In this document: positions 9,511-19,790 of the stretch, piece by piece | How positions within the stretch are numbered: position 1 is the first letter of the stretch | Layout of the letters: every line of letters starts with the position of its first letter | Assembly (NCBI RefSeq): GCF_943737005.1 | Contig: NZ_CALSFU010000021.1 | Location: forward strand, 1 to 64,000 | Origin: Achromobacter sp. Marseille-Q4962 | GTDB taxonomy: Bacteria; Pseudomonadota; Gammaproteobacteria; Burkholderiales; Burkholderiaceae_B | Direction: 5' to 3' | DNA length: 64,000 bases | Notes under the pieces: model-generated | Databases searched by the model: none | The model's input: the letters and a program-made list of their open reading frames with translations, nothing else | Told to the model about the DNA's origin: nothing | Made by a program: the position numbers and the translations under genes

Positions 9511-9840
9511 TCAGATCCGGGGCCTGGGATGGCGTTTGAACAGATATCGGTACACGAAGCCGGGATACGCCAGCACCAGGTACAGGCTCAGCGTGATGGC
9601 GTAAAACTCCCAGGTCTGGGAAAAACGGTTGCCGAGCGCCGATTCAAAGGCAAAACCCAGCGCGCCGACGATGAGGTAGAACACCAGGACTTCGACCAGC
9701 CGCAGCCAGAACGGCTTGACGGCGGGCTGCCCTGCCCGCTTCCACGGCAGCACCGCGAAAACGCGTTCCGTGAGGAACGGCAGGTTCGCGCTGACCAGGG
9801 CCAGCGCGATGAGCAGCCACACCGCCAGGGTCTGGTTCAT
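9511..9840 (-). CDS. DUF2818 small membrane protein, last gene of the nuo operon
   Basis: Predicted inner-membrane protein of 109 residues with three hydrophobic helices (about 5-25, 48-68, 82-99) and a basic C-terminus (FKRHPRPRI). It resembles the DUF2818 family found downstream of nuoN in betaproteobacteria. It starts 7 bp after the nuoN stop and precedes the operon terminator, so it is transcribed with complex I. Its function is unknown; a role as an accessory or assembly factor of NADH dehydrogenase is inference from position only. Confidence 0.85.
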   Translation of the reverse strand: MNQTLAVWLLIALALVSANLPFLTERVFAVLPWKRAGQPAVKPFWLRLVEVLVFYLIVGALGFAFESALGNRFSQTWEFYAITLSLYLVLAYPGFVYRYLFKRHPRPRI

Positions 9841-9847
9841 GCCCCGC

Positions 9848-11332
9848 TCAGAATTTCAGCGAATTCTGGATCACCTGCTCGCACACGGCCATCAGGCCGC
9901 CGGGCACGATGCCCAGGATGAGGATCAGGGCGCCGTTGATCGACAGCACGCCGCGCTGGCCGCAGGTGGCCGCGACGGGGGCGGCGTCGGCCGCCGGCTC
10001 GTCGAAGTACACCGTCTTCACCACGCGCAGGTAGTAGAACGCGCCGATCAGCGAGAACACCACCGCGATCACGGCCAGCGTGACGTGGCCGGCGTTGACC
10101 AGGGCCTGCAGCACGGCCAGCTTGGCGTAGAAGCCGGCCAGCGGCGGAATGCCCGCCAGCGAGAACATCAGCAGCAGCACGATGGCGGCGTGCCATGGGC
10201 TGCGGCGGTTCAGGCCCTTGAGATCGTCGATCTGTTCGCACTCGAAGCCCTGGCGCGAAAGCAGCAGCACGATGCCGAAGCTGCCCAGGGTGGTGAGCAC
10301 GTAGGTGATCATGTAGAACAGCGAGGCGCCGTACGCCGCGGCGGCGGCGTCGGGTTTGCCCGCCACGGAGCCCGACATCAGGCCCAGGAGCACGAAGCCC
10401 ATGTGCGAGATGGTCGAATAGGCCAGCATGCGCTTGAAGTTCGATTGCGCGATGGCGGTCAGGTTGCCGATGGCCAGCGACAGCACCGCCAGGATCATCA
10501 GCATGGGCTGCCAGTCGCCGGCCAGGCCGTGCAGGCCATCGACCAGCAGGCGCAGCGTGATGGCGAAGGCCGCCAGCTTGGGCGCGGCGCCCAGGATGAG
10601 CGTGACGGCGGTGGGAGAACCCTGATAGACGTCGGGCACCCACATGTGGAAGGGCACGGCGCCCAGCTTGAAGGCCAGGCCGGCAACCAGGAACACCACG
10701 CCGAACACCAGCGCCAGCTTCTGCGCCTTGCCTTCGGCGATGACGCGGGCCACTTCAGCCAGGTCGAGGTGGCCGGTGGCGCCGTACACCATCGACATGC
10801 CATAGAGCAGGAAACCCGAAGCCAGCGCGCCCAGCACGAAGTACTTCATGGCGGCCTCGGTGGCCACCACGTTGTCGCGGCGCAGCGCGATGAGCGCGTA
10901 CAGCGCCAGCGACATCAGCTCCAGGCCGAGGTAGATGGAAATCAGGTTGCCGGCCGAGATCATGACCATCTGGCCCAGCAGCGCGAGCAGGGTCAGCACG
11001 TACAGTTCGCCGCCGCGCATCATGTCGCGGACCTGCGCATAGACGCGGCCGTAGATCAGCGTGACCGCCACGGCGATGTAGGACGAGATCTTGAGCAGGT
11101 GCGACAGGCCGTCGGCGACGTACAGGCCGTTGAAGGTCTTGCCCGCCACGCCCGAGCTCCATTGCACGGCCGACACCACCGTGAGCACGACCAGCGACAG
11201 GATCGTGAGCCAGAACGTGGGCTTGCGCTCCGGATGGGTGCTGACCGCGTCGACGAGCAGGATAGCCAGGCCGAAAACCAGCGCGAGGATTTCCGGTGCC
11301 GCCAGAGCGAAATCGATTTGGGATTGCATCAT
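9848..11332 (-). CDS. nuoN: NADH-quinone oxidoreductase subunit N
   Basis: Antiporter-like membrane subunit of complex I that forms one of the proton channels of the membrane arm. 494 residues with about 14 hydrophobic segments. It shows the conserved Mrp-type core with the buried-lysine helix and the [18 protein letters not shown] loop, followed by [16 protein letters not shown]. The start is the MM pair at 11332/11329, 9 bp after nuoM. It is followed at 7 bp by the DUF2818 gene. Confidence 0.97.
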   Translation of the reverse strand: MMQSQIDFALAAPEILALVFGLAILLVDAVSTHPERKPTFWLTILSLVVLTVVSAVQWSSGVAGKTFNGLYVADGLSHLLKISSYIAVAVTLIYGRVYAQVRDMMRGGELYVLTLLALLGQMVMISAGNLISIYLGLELMSLALYALIALRRDNVVATEAAMKYFVLGALASGFLLYGMSMVYGATGHLDLAEVARVIAEGKAQKLALVFGVVFLVAGLAFKLGAVPFHMWVPDVYQGSPTAVTLILGAAPKLAAFAITLRLLVDGLHGLAGDWQPMLMILAVLSLAIGNLTAIAQSNFKRMLAYSTISHMGFVLLGLMSGSVAGKPDAAAAAYGASLFYMITYVLTTLGSFGIVLLLSRQGFECEQIDDLKGLNRRSPWHAAIVLLLMFSLAGIPPLAGFYAKLAVLQALVNAGHVTLAVIAVVFSLIGAFYYLRVVKTVYFDEPAADAAPVAATCGQRGVLSINGALILILGIVPGGLMAVCEQVIQNSLKF

Positions 11333-11341
11333 TGTCTTGTC

Positions 11342-12844
11342 TTACAGTTTCGAGACGGCAACGTGTTGCAGCAGGGCCTCGACCGACACGTGCATCACGT
11401 CGGTAAAGGGCTTGGGATAGATCCCCATGTACAGCACGGCGATCGCCATCACGCCAAGAATCAGGAACTCGCGGCGGTTGATGTCCAGCAGGTCGCGCAC
11501 GTGCTCGTTGGCCACGTCGCCCAGCACCACGCGCTTCACCATCCAGAGCGAATACGATGCGCCCAGGATCAGGGCGGTGGCCGCCAGCAGGCCGATCCAG
11601 AAGTTGTGCTCGACCGCGCCCATGATGACCATGAACTCGCCCACGAAGCCGCTGGTGGCCGGCAGGCCGCTGTTGGCCATCGAGAACAGGATGAAGAAGG
11701 TGGCGAAGCGCGGCATCGTGTTGACCACGCCGCCGTAGTCGGCGATGAGGCGCGAGTGCATGCGGTCATAGAGCACGCCGATGCACATGAACATGGCGCC
11801 CGACACGAAGCCGTGGGAAATCATCTGCACGATCGCGCCTTCGACGCCGGCCGTGTTGAAGATGAAGAAGCCCAGGGTCACGAAGCCCATGTGCGCCACC
11901 GACGAATAGGCCACAAGCTTCTTCATGTCGTCCTGCACGATGGCGACCAGGCCGATGTAGATCACGGCGATCAGCGACAGCGTGATCATCAGGCCGGCCA
12001 GGCTGTGCGAGGCGTCGGGCGTGATCGGCAGCGAGAAGCGCAGGAAACCGTAGGCGCCCAGCTTCAGCATGATCGCGGCCAGCACGATGGAGCCGCCCGT
12101 GGGCGCCTCGACGTGCGCGTCCGGAAGCCAGGTATGCACCGGCCACATCGGCACCTTCACGGCGAACGCCGCCAGCAGCGCCACGAAGATCAGGATCTGC
12201 GGCGTGTAGCCCAGCTTGGTCTGCTGCCAGGTCAGGATGTCGAACGAACCGCCCGACACGTTCCACAGGTAGATGAACGCCACCAGCGTGAGCAGCGAGC
12301 CCATCAGCGTGTACAGGAAGAACTTGAACGCCGCATACACGCGGTTCGGGCCGCCCCACACCCCGATGATGATGTACATCGGGATCAGCGTGGCTTCGAA
12401 GAACACGTAGAACAGCATGCCGTCCAGCGCGGCGAACACGCCCACCATCAGTCCCGACAGGATCAGGAAGGCGGCCATGTACTGCGCCACGCGGCTGGTG
12501 ATGACTTCCCAGCCGGCCAGCACCACGATGATGGTGATGAACGCGGTCAGGAGCACGAACCACAGCGAAATGCCGTCCACGCCCAGGTGGTAGTTGACGT
12601 TGAAGGATTCGATCCAGGACGTCTTTTCCACGAACTGCATGGCGGCCGTGGAGGGGTCGAATTCCGTGTAGACCGGAATGGTGACCAGGAAGCCCGCGAT
12701 CGAGCCGATCAGCGACAGGCCGCGCGTGAGGCCGGGACGGTCGTCGCGGCCCACCGCCAGCACCAGCAGGCCGAATACGATCGGAACAAAGATCGCAAGC
12801 GTAAGCCAGGGGAAAGTGTTGGATGCCATCTCGCTTGCCATCAT
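11342..12844 (-). CDS. nuoM: NADH-quinone oxidoreductase subunit M
   Basis: Antiporter-like proton-channel subunit of complex I. About 500 residues with 14 membrane helices, including VPMWPVHTWLPDAHVEAPT and the following GGSIVLAAIMLKLGAYGFLR block with the channel lysine. The ATG at 12844 overlaps the nuoL stop as ATGA, the coupling used elsewhere in this operon. An in-frame ATG at 12829 (MASNTFPW) starts immediately before the first helix and is equally possible; the difference is five residues. Confidence 0.96.
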   Translation of the reverse strand: MMASEMASNTFPWLTLAIFVPIVFGLLVLAVGRDDRPGLTRGLSLIGSIAGFLVTIPVYTEFDPSTAAMQFVEKTSWIESFNVNYHLGVDGISLWFVLLTAFITIIVVLAGWEVITSRVAQYMAAFLILSGLMVGVFAALDGMLFYVFFEATLIPMYIIIGVWGGPNRVYAAFKFFLYTLMGSLLTLVAFIYLWNVSGGSFDILTWQQTKLGYTPQILIFVALLAAFAVKVPMWPVHTWLPDAHVEAPTGGSIVLAAIMLKLGAYGFLRFSLPITPDASHSLAGLMITLSLIAVIYIGLVAIVQDDMKKLVAYSSVAHMGFVTLGFFIFNTAGVEGAIVQMISHGFVSGAMFMCIGVLYDRMHSRLIADYGGVVNTMPRFATFFILFSMANSGLPATSGFVGEFMVIMGAVEHNFWIGLLAATALILGASYSLWMVKRVVLGDVANEHVRDLLDINRREFLILGVMAIAVLYMGIYPKPFTDVMHVSVEALLQHVAVSKL

Positions 12845-14871
12845 TGGGGAATCAGCACAAAGAAAGTCACCAGCGCCATGATGCCGACGATCATCGCGAA
12901 CGCGTAGTGATAGATGAAGCCGGACTGCAGGTGGCGGCTGATCGCGGCCACCCAGCCCACCACGCGGGCGCTGCCGTTGATCAGCAGGCCGTCGATGATG
13001 CCGCGGTCGCCCGTCTGCCACAGGCCGCGGCCCAGGCAGCGCGCGCCGCGCGCGATGATCTGCTCATTGATCCAGTCGACGTAGTACTTGTTCTCGAGCA
13101 GCTTGTTCAGCCCGGACAGGCTGGACTTGATCGCGGCCGGGACCTTGGGATTGATGAGGTAGCAGTACCAGGCGATGACCGCGCCGGCCACCACCAGCCA
13201 GAACGGCAGCGTCTGGAAGGCGTGCATGCCGAAGGCGACCCAGCCGTGCCATTCCTCGTGCAGCTCGTGCATGGCCGGATGCTGCGGCAGCACGGCGATG
13301 ACGCCGTCGAAGAACTTGCCGAACAGCATGGGATCCACCACCCAGGCGCCGATGACGACCGAGGGAATGGCCAGCAGCACCAGCGGCACCGTCACCACCC
13401 AGGGCGACTCGTGCGGCGCGCCGCCGTGCTGCCCATGGCCGTCCGGCTCCTCGTCGACGTCGGCGGCGTGATGATGCTCATGGGCGTGGCCGCTGGCGTC
13501 GAAGCGTTCCTTGCCATGGAAGACCAGGAAGTACAGGCGGAACGAATACAGCGAGGTCACGAACACACCGATCAGCGTGGCGTAGTAGGCGAAGCTGGCG
13601 CCCCAGACGTGGGCGGCGCCGGCGGCCTCGATGATGTGTTCCTTCGAGTAGAAGCCCGAGAAGAACGGCGTGCCGACCAGGGCCAGCGTGCCCAGCAGGA
13701 AGGTGATCCAGGTGATGGGCATGTACTTGCGCAGGCCGCCCATGTTGCGGATGTCCTGGTCGTGGTGCATGCCGATGATGACCGAGCCCGCGCCCAGGAA
13801 CAGCAGCGCCTTGAAGAAGGCATGGGTCATCAGGTGGAAGATCGCCACCGAGTAGGCCGAGGCGCCCAGCGCGACGGTCATGTAGCCCAGCTGCGACAGC
13901 GTGGAATACGCCACCACGCGCTTGATGTCGTTCTGGATGATGCCCAGGATGCCCAGGAACAGCGCGCCGATCGCGCCGATCACGATGATGAAGGACAGCG
14001 CCGTATCCGACAGCTCGAAGAGCGGCGAGAAGCGCGCGACCATGAAGATGCCGGCCGTCACCATGGTGGCGGCGTGGATCAGCGCGGAGATCGGGGTCGG
14101 GCCTTCCATGGAATCGGGCAGCCAGGCATGCAGCGGCACCTGGGCCGATTTGCCCATGGCGCCGATGAAGAGGCAGATGCAGGCCACGGTCAGCAGCATC
14201 CAGTCAGAGCCGGGCAGCGTCAGCTTGGCCAGCTTGTCGGCCTGGGAGAACACGTCGCCGTAGTGCATCGAACCGGCGTAGGCGAACAGCAGGCCGATGC
14301 CCAGCACGAAGCCGAAGTCGCCCACGCGGTTGATCAGGAACGCCTTCATGTTGGCGAAGATCGCCGTGGGACGGGTGTACCAGAAGCCGATCAGCAGGTA
14401 CGACACCAGGCCCACCGCTTCCCAGCCGAAGAACAGCTGCACCATGTTGTTCGACATCACCAGCATCAGCATGGAGAACGTGAACAGCGAGATGTAGGCG
14501 AAGAAGCGCTGGTAGCCGGGATCGTCGGCCATGTAGCCGATGGTGTAGATGTGCACCATCAGCGACACCGAAGTCACCACGACCATCATCATGGCCGACA
14601 GCGGATCGATCAGGAAGCCGATTTCCAGCTTGGTCTGGCCGATCAGGCTCCAGGTGTAGACCGCGCCGTCGAAGCGCAGGCCGTTGAGCACGTCGCCCAG
14701 CACCACCACCGAACCGATGGTGGAGATGAGCACGCCCAGGATGGTGATCAGGTGGGCGCCGCGGCGGCCGATCGGACGGCCCAGGAATCCGGTGCCGAAG
14801 AGGCCCGCGAGGATTGCCCCGGCCAGCGGCGCCAGCGCGATGAGCAGGTAGAGATTGGGTGAGCTAGACAT
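12841..14871 (-). CDS. nuoL: NADH-quinone oxidoreductase subunit L
   Basis: Distal proton-channel subunit of complex I with the long lateral helix. 676 residues, slightly longer than E. coli NuoL (613). The core motifs are present (GWEAVGLVSYLLIGFWY, GKSAQVPLHAWLPDSMEGPTP, VTAGIFMVARFSPL). Part of the extra length is a histidine- and acid-rich cytoplasmic or periplasmic loop at about residues 458-487 (HAHEHHHAAD, then DGHGQHGGAPHES). It is the largest gene in the membrane half of the operon, overlaps nuoM and lies 17 bp after nuoK. Confidence 0.97.
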   Translation of the reverse strand: MSSSPNLYLLIALAPLAGAILAGLFGTGFLGRPIGRRGAHLITILGVLISTIGSVVVLGDVLNGLRFDGAVYTWSLIGQTKLEIGFLIDPLSAMMMVVVTSVSLMVHIYTIGYMADDPGYQRFFAYISLFTFSMLMLVMSNNMVQLFFGWEAVGLVSYLLIGFWYTRPTAIFANMKAFLINRVGDFGFVLGIGLLFAYAGSMHYGDVFSQADKLAKLTLPGSDWMLLTVACICLFIGAMGKSAQVPLHAWLPDSMEGPTPISALIHAATMVTAGIFMVARFSPLFELSDTALSFIIVIGAIGALFLGILGIIQNDIKRVVAYSTLSQLGYMTVALGASAYSVAIFHLMTHAFFKALLFLGAGSVIIGMHHDQDIRNMGGLRKYMPITWITFLLGTLALVGTPFFSGFYSKEHIIEAAGAAHVWGASFAYYATLIGVFVTSLYSFRLYFLVFHGKERFDASGHAHEHHHAADVDEEPDGHGQHGGAPHESPWVVTVPLVLLAIPSVVIGAWVVDPMLFGKFFDGVIAVLPQHPAMHELHEEWHGWVAFGMHAFQTLPFWLVVAGAVIAWYCYLINPKVPAAIKSSLSGLNKLLENKYYVDWINEQIIARGARCLGRGLWQTGDRGIIDGLLINGSARVVGWVAAISRHLQSGFIYHYAFAMIVGIMALVTFFVLIPQ

Positions 14872-14888
14872 TTTCTTCCAATACCCCG

Positions 14889-15197
14889 TCAGCCCTTCAG
14901 GCGATCGAGTTCGTCAACGTTGATCGTGTTCAGGTTGCGGAACAGCAGCACCAGGATGGCCAGGCCGATCGCCGCCTCGGCGGCGGCCACGGTCAGGATG
15001 AAGAACACGAACACCTGGCCGGCGGTGTCGCCGAACCAGCTGGAAAACGCCACGAAGTTCATGTTGACGGCCAGGAGCACGAGCTCGATGGACATCAGCA
15101 GGATGATCAGGTTGCGGCGGTTCAGGAAGATGCCGAAGATGCCGATGGCGAACAGGATCGCCCCCAGGATCAGGTAGTGGGCCAGCGTCAGCGTCAT
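14889..15197 (-). CDS. nuoK: NADH-quinone oxidoreductase subunit K
   Basis: Small membrane subunit of complex I, 102 residues, three transmembrane helices. The conserved [17 protein letters not shown] helix carries the Glu of the E-channel, and the C-terminal block [17 protein letters not shown] holds a second conserved Glu. The start overlaps the nuoJ stop by four bases (ATGA), indicating translational coupling. Confidence 0.97.
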   Translation of the reverse strand: MTLTLAHYLILGAILFAIGIFGIFLNRRNLIILLMSIELVLLAVNMNFVAFSSWFGDTAGQVFVFFILTVAAAEAAIGLAILVLLFRNLNTINVDELDRLKG

Positions 15198-15847
15198 TGT
15201 TTTTCTCCTTCGGGCGCGGCAGCAGCGGTGGCGGCGCCGTTCCGGGCCTGGGCGCGCTCGCTCTGGGCGGGCATGCTCACCATGCGGAAACGGTCTTTGG
15301 CGCGGACGCGGACGGCGGCCACGGGGTCGTTGTATTTGGCGTCGCGGCGGCGGCGCAGCGTCAGGGCGATGGCGGCCACCATGCCCACCAGCAGCAGGGC
15401 GGCGCCGACTTCAACGGCGTACACGTACTGGGTGTACATGGCCTCGCCCAGCGCGCGGGCGTTGTTGTAGTCGCCGGCCACGGGCGCCTGCGGACCCGCG
15501 CCATACCAGGTGCTGCCCAGCACGAAGGCCATTTCCACCACCATGACAAGGCCGATGACCAGGCCCAGCGGCAGATAGGTCTTCATGCCATGGCGCAGGG
15601 TATCCATGCGGATGTCCAGCATCATGACCACGAAGAGGAAGAGCACCATCACGGCGCCCACGTAGACCAGCACCAGCAGCAGCGCGAGGAATTCCGCGCC
15701 CAGCAGCATCCAGATCATGGCGGCGTTGGCGAAGGCCAGGATGAGATGCAGCACCGCGGTGACCGGGCTGCGCGCGGTAATCACGCGGAAGGCCGCGATG
15801 ACCAGCACGGCAGCCAGTATGTAGAACAGTACAGTGGTAAAAGTCAT
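15194..15847 (-). CDS. nuoJ: NADH-quinone oxidoreductase subunit J
   Basis: Five-helix membrane subunit of complex I, 217 residues. It contains the conserved third helix [20 protein letters not shown]. The chosen ATG (15847, MTFTTVLFY) precedes helix 1 directly; the longer in-frame start at 15868 overlaps nuoI and has no supporting homology. The C-terminal tail is long, charged and alanine-rich after helix 5, and probably poorly conserved. Confidence 0.96.
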   Translation of the reverse strand: MTFTTVLFYILAAVLVIAAFRVITARSPVTAVLHLILAFANAAMIWMLLGAEFLALLLVLVYVGAVMVLFLFVVMMLDIRMDTLRHGMKTYLPLGLVIGLVMVVEMAFVLGSTWYGAGPQAPVAGDYNNARALGEAMYTQYVYAVEVGAALLLVGMVAAIALTLRRRRDAKYNDPVAAVRVRAKDRFRMVSMPAQSERAQARNGAATAAAAPEGEKQ

Positions 15848-15864
15848 GGATCGGACCCTGGGCG

Positions 15865-16353
15865 TCAACGGTAGGGAGCGTCTTCGGCCCGGCGGCGGGC
15901 GATTTCGGCTTCGTAGCGGTCGCCCACGGCGAGCAGCATGTCTTTGGTGAAATACAGGTCGCCGCGCTTTTCGCCGTGGTATTCGTGGATATGGGTTTCC
16001 ACGATGGAGTCCACGGGGCAGCTTTCCTCACAGAAGCCGCAGAAAATGCACTTGGTGAGGTCGATGTCGTAGCGCGTGGTGCGGCGGGTGCCGTCTTCGC
16101 GCTGGTCCGACTCGATGGTGATCGCCAGCGCCGGGCACACGGCCTCGCACAGCTTGCACGCGATGCAGCGCTCTTCCCCGTTGGGGTAGCGGCGCAGCGC
16201 GTGCAGGCCGCGGAACCGCGGCGACGCGGGCGTCTTTTCCTGCGGGTAGCGCAAGGTGACCTTGCGCTTGAAGAAATACTTGCCCGTCAGGCGCATGCCC
16301 TTGAGCAACTCGGTCAGCATCAGGCTGCCGAAGAAATCCTTGATCGCTTCCAT
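15865..16353 (-). CDS. nuoI: NADH-quinone oxidoreductase subunit I
   Basis: Ferredoxin-like peripheral subunit carrying clusters N6a and N6b, passing electrons towards NuoB. 162 residues. Two four-cysteine motifs are intact: [12 protein letters not shown] and [12 protein letters not shown]. The N-terminal amphipathic segment ([20 protein letters not shown]) is typical of the family. It lies 21 bp after nuoH. Confidence 0.98.
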   Translation of the reverse strand: MEAIKDFFGSLMLTELLKGMRLTGKYFFKRKVTLRYPQEKTPASPRFRGLHALRRYPNGEERCIACKLCEAVCPALAITIESDQREDGTRRTTRYDIDLTKCIFCGFCEESCPVDSIVETHIHEYHGEKRGDLYFTKDMLLAVGDRYEAEIARRRAEDAPYR

Positions 16354-16374
16354 ATCCTGCCTCTGCCTGGCGGC

Positions 16375-17448
16375 TTAGCGCCAAATATTCCAGGGCGTCT
16401 GCATCCAGATCGCCACGATAACCAGCCACACGCCGGTCAGCGGGATGAAGATCTTCCAACCCAAGCGCATGATCTGGTCGTAGCGGTAGCGCGGGAACGA
16501 CGCACGGAACCACACGAACAACGAGACCACGCAGAACGTCTTGAGACCCAGCCAGAGCCAACCCGGGATCCAGGTCAGCGGGGCGATGTCGAGCGGAGGC
16601 ATCCAGCCGCCCAGGAACATGATCGAGGCCATGCACGAGAGCAGGATCATGTTGGCGTACTCGCCCAGGAAGAACAGGGCGAAGGCCATGCCCGAGTACT
16701 CGACCATGTGGCCGGCCACGATTTCCGATTCGCCTTCCACCACGTCGAACGGGTGGCGGTTGGTTTCGGCCACGGCCGAGATCACGTAGATGACGAAGAG
16801 CGGCAGCAGCGGCAGCCAGTTCCAGGAAAGGAACGAAATGCCCTTGTCGGCGAACCAGCCGCGGCTCTGGCCGAGCACGATCTCGCTCATGTTGAGGCTG
16901 CCCGACACCAGCAGCACCGTCACCAGCACGAAGCCGATGGCCAGTTCGTACGACACCATCTGCGCCGAGGCGCGCAGCGCGCCCAGGAAGGCGTACTTGG
17001 AGTTCGAGGCCCAGCCGGCCACGATGACGCCGTAGACGCCGATGGAGGTGATGGCCATGACGTACAAGAGGCCCGCGTTGACGTTGGCCAGCACGATTTC
17101 GGGACCGAACGGCACCACGGCCCAGGCGGCCAGCGCCGGCATCAGCGTGACTACCGGCGCCACGACGAACAGCACCTTGTTGGCCTCGCTGGGAACCACG
17201 ACTTCCTTGGTCAGCAGCTTGAACACGTCGGCGAACGGCTGCAGCAGCCCGCGGAAACCCACGCGGTTCGGACCCATGCGCACGTGCATGAAACCGATCA
17301 TCTTGCGTTCCCAGTACGTCAGGTAGGCCACGCACAGGATGATGGGCACGGCAATGACGACAATCTTGATGATGGTCCAGAGAACCATCCAGACGGTCGG
17401 GCCCAGCAAGGCCTGACCGTGGCTCTCCAAAACATTAAGCCATTCCAT
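16375..17448 (-). CDS. nuoH: NADH-quinone oxidoreductase subunit H
   Basis: Membrane subunit at the junction of the two arms, forming much of the quinone cavity. 357 residues, eight or nine helices. The hallmark loops are present: [18 protein letters not shown] and [19 protein letters not shown]. Its ATG overlaps the nuoG stop (TGATG), so the two genes are coupled. Confidence 0.98.
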   Translation of the reverse strand: MEWLNVLESHGQALLGPTVWMVLWTIIKIVVIAVPIILCVAYLTYWERKMIGFMHVRMGPNRVGFRGLLQPFADVFKLLTKEVVVPSEANKVLFVVAPVVTLMPALAAWAVVPFGPEIVLANVNAGLLYVMAITSIGVYGVIVAGWASNSKYAFLGALRASAQMVSYELAIGFVLVTVLLVSGSLNMSEIVLGQSRGWFADKGISFLSWNWLPLLPLFVIYVISAVAETNRHPFDVVEGESEIVAGHMVEYSGMAFALFFLGEYANMILLSCMASIMFLGGWMPPLDIAPLTWIPGWLWLGLKTFCVVSLFVWFRASFPRYRYDQIMRLGWKIFIPLTGVWLVIVAIWMQTPWNIWR

Positions 17449-19775
17449 CAGGCACGCTCCACGCTGAGTTGACCGAATGCGCCACCCAGGGCCACGGTGT
17501 TTTCAAAGGCGGCGGAGATGCGCACGGCGCGGTCGGCCACGGCATCGTCCTGCACGGTTTCGAGTTCGACGGCGCCCTGCGCGCCCGCGACGCGCACCTT
17601 GACGCCGGCCGTCAGGCCCAGCGTGGCGAGCGTGCGGCCGTTCATGCGGGCCGTCGGCGGCTTGGAAGCCGTCGTCGCCTGCAGCGGCTCCGAGCGGCGC
17701 ACCATGGCATCGCTGCGGTAGATGGGCACGTCGGCCACGCGCTCCAGGCCGGAGACGGTCTGCCCCAGGCCCAGCGGCGCCTTGATCTCGTTGGAGAGAC
17801 GGCTTTCGACGCCGCCGGCCAGCACCGCGTCGCGCACGGACTCGGAAGTCTCGTCGTCGAAGCCGGCCAGGTGCAGCACGTTGCCCAGCACGCGCAGCAC
17901 CTTCCAGGCCGGACGGGTCTGGCCGTAGGGCGCCACCGTGCCCTTGAAGCTCTGAGGCAGGCCCTGCGCGTTGACGAAGGTGCCGGAGGTTTCGGTGAAC
18001 GGGGACACCGGCAGCATCACGTCCGCCCATTCGGCCGCGGCCGAACGGTAGGGCGTGAGCGCCACGGCGAATTGCGCGCCGCGCAACGCGGCCAGCGCCT
18101 GCTGGCCGTTGTCGGCGTCGAGCAGCGGCTCGGCGTGCAGCACGACGTAGGCCTTGAGCGGCTCGGCCAGCATGGCGGCGGCGGTCTTGCCGCCCTTGCC
18201 CGGCACGGCGCCGGCCAGGTAGCCGCCCACCGTGTTGCCGCCCGCGGTCAGGAAGCCGAATTTGCCGCCCGCCAGGCCAGCCACGCAACGGCCGTTGGCG
18301 GCCAGCGTGGACGCCTGCGGCGAGGCCACGGCCATGTTGCCCATGAGCACGGCGGTGTTCGTGCCCGAGGCCAGGCTGGCCGCGATGATCTTGGCGTTCT
18401 CGCCCGGCGTGACCGAGGCGAACTCGGCCGGCACGGCCTGTTCCTTGGCCTGGGCCAGGGCCACGGCCACTTCGGCCAGGGCGCGCGGCAGCTCGGACGG
18501 CGCCACGGTGATGCGGCCGGCGACCGGCAGCAGCGGATCGTCGGCGGCGCTGTCCACCATGAGCACCTGCGTGCCGCGCTTGGCGGCCTGACGCAGGCGC
18601 TGGGCCATCAGGGGGTGATCCTTGCGCAGGAACGAACCCACGATGAGCACGCGGTCGAGGTTGCCGAGCTCGGCGATGGGCATGCCCAGCCACGGCGCGC
18701 CGGCCAGCGCGGCGTCGAAACCGGGGTCGGTCTGGCGCAGGCGGAAATCGATGTTCTCGGAACCCAGCGCGCGGACCAGGCGGCCCAGCAGCGCGTATTC
18801 CTCGGTGGTGGCGTACTCGGAAGCCAGGGCGCCGATCTGGCCGGCGCCGAAGCTGTCGCGCACGCGGGACAGGCCCTGCGCCACGGCCTGCAGCGCGTCG
18901 GCCCAGGAGGCTTCCTGCCACTGTCCGTCGGCGCCCTTGATCATCGGGGCGGACAGGCGGTCTTCGCTGTTCAGGCCTTCATAGGAGAAGCGGTCGCGGT
19001 CGCTGATCCAGCATTCGTTGATGGCTTCGTCTTCGAACGGCACCACGCGCATGACGCGGTCGCCCTTGACCTGGACGATGAGGTTCGCGCCCAGGCTGTC
19101 GTGCGGGCTGACCGAGCGGCGGCGCGCCAGCTCCCAGGTGCGGGCGCTGTAGCGGAACGGCTTGGAGGTCAGCGCGCCCACCGGACAGATGTCGATCATG
19201 TTGCCCGAGAGCTCGGACTCGATGGAGCGGCCCACGAAGGACGTGATCTCGGAGTGCTCGCCCCGGTTCAGCATGCCCAGTTCCATGATGCCGCCGATTT
19301 CCTGGCCGAAGCGCACGCAGCGGGTGCAGTGGATGCAGCGGCTCATTTCCTCGGCCGAGACCAGCGGGCCCAGGTCCTTGTGGAACACCACGCGCTTCTC
19401 TTCCGTGTAGCGCGAAGAGGAGCCGCCATAGCCCACGGCCAGATCCTGCAGCTGGCACTCGCCGCCCTGATCGCAGATCGGGCAGTCGAGGGGGTGATTG
19501 ATCAGCAGGAATTCCATCACCGACTTCTGGGCGGCGCGCGCCTTCTCGGAGCAGGTGTGGACGACCATGCCGTTGGTTACGGGCGTGGCGCAGGCGGGCA
19601 GCGCCTTGGGCGCCTTTTCCACTTCAACCAGGCACATGCGGCAGTTGGCCGCGATGGACAGTTTCTTGTGGTAGCAGAAATGCGGCACGTAAAGCCCGAT
19701 CTTCTGGGCCGCATGCATGACCATGCTGCCTTCGGGCACTTCGACCTTGTTGCCGTCGACGGTTAGTTCAACCAT
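17448..19775 (-). CDS. nuoG: NADH-quinone oxidoreductase subunit G
   Basis: Large peripheral subunit of complex I carrying clusters N1b, N4 and N5. 775 residues. The N-terminal 2Fe-2S ligands C34, C45, C48 and C62 are present, followed by the His-Cys motif [18 protein letters not shown] for N5 and [13 protein letters not shown] with [14 protein letters not shown] for N4. The molybdopterin-oxidoreductase-like C-terminal half has no obvious cofactor function. The segment that carries the extra N7 cluster in E. coli has no cysteines here ([18 protein letters not shown]), so N7 is absent. The start follows nuoF by 15 bp. Confidence 0.97.
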   Translation of the reverse strand: MVELTVDGNKVEVPEGSMVMHAAQKIGLYVPHFCYHKKLSIAANCRMCLVEVEKAPKALPACATPVTNGMVVHTCSEKARAAQKSVMEFLLINHPLDCPICDQGGECQLQDLAVGYGGSSSRYTEEKRVVFHKDLGPLVSAEEMSRCIHCTRCVRFGQEIGGIMELGMLNRGEHSEITSFVGRSIESELSGNMIDICPVGALTSKPFRYSARTWELARRRSVSPHDSLGANLIVQVKGDRVMRVVPFEDEAINECWISDRDRFSYEGLNSEDRLSAPMIKGADGQWQEASWADALQAVAQGLSRVRDSFGAGQIGALASEYATTEEYALLGRLVRALGSENIDFRLRQTDPGFDAALAGAPWLGMPIAELGNLDRVLIVGSFLRKDHPLMAQRLRQAAKRGTQVLMVDSAADDPLLPVAGRITVAPSELPRALAEVAVALAQAKEQAVPAEFASVTPGENAKIIAASLASGTNTAVLMGNMAVASPQASTLAANGRCVAGLAGGKFGFLTAGGNTVGGYLAGAVPGKGGKTAAAMLAEPLKAYVVLHAEPLLDADNGQQALAALRGAQFAVALTPYRSAAAEWADVMLPVSPFTETSGTFVNAQGLPQSFKGTVAPYGQTRPAWKVLRVLGNVLHLAGFDDETSESVRDAVLAGGVESRLSNEIKAPLGLGQTVSGLERVADVPIYRSDAMVRRSEPLQATTASKPPTARMNGRTLATLGLTAGVKVRVAGAQGAVELETVQDDAVADRAVRISAAFENTVALGGAFGQLSVERA

Positions 19776-19790
19776 TGCTGTTCCTGAGAC

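Noticed and set aside
9716-12907. 1063-residue plus-strand frame across nuoN and nuoM
   Set aside because: Shadow of the nuo genes; its His/Gln-rich composition is the reverse complement of membrane-helix codons.
13410-13500. His-rich stretch considered as a separate small metal-binding protein
   Set aside because: It is in frame inside NuoL with no stop or start around it.
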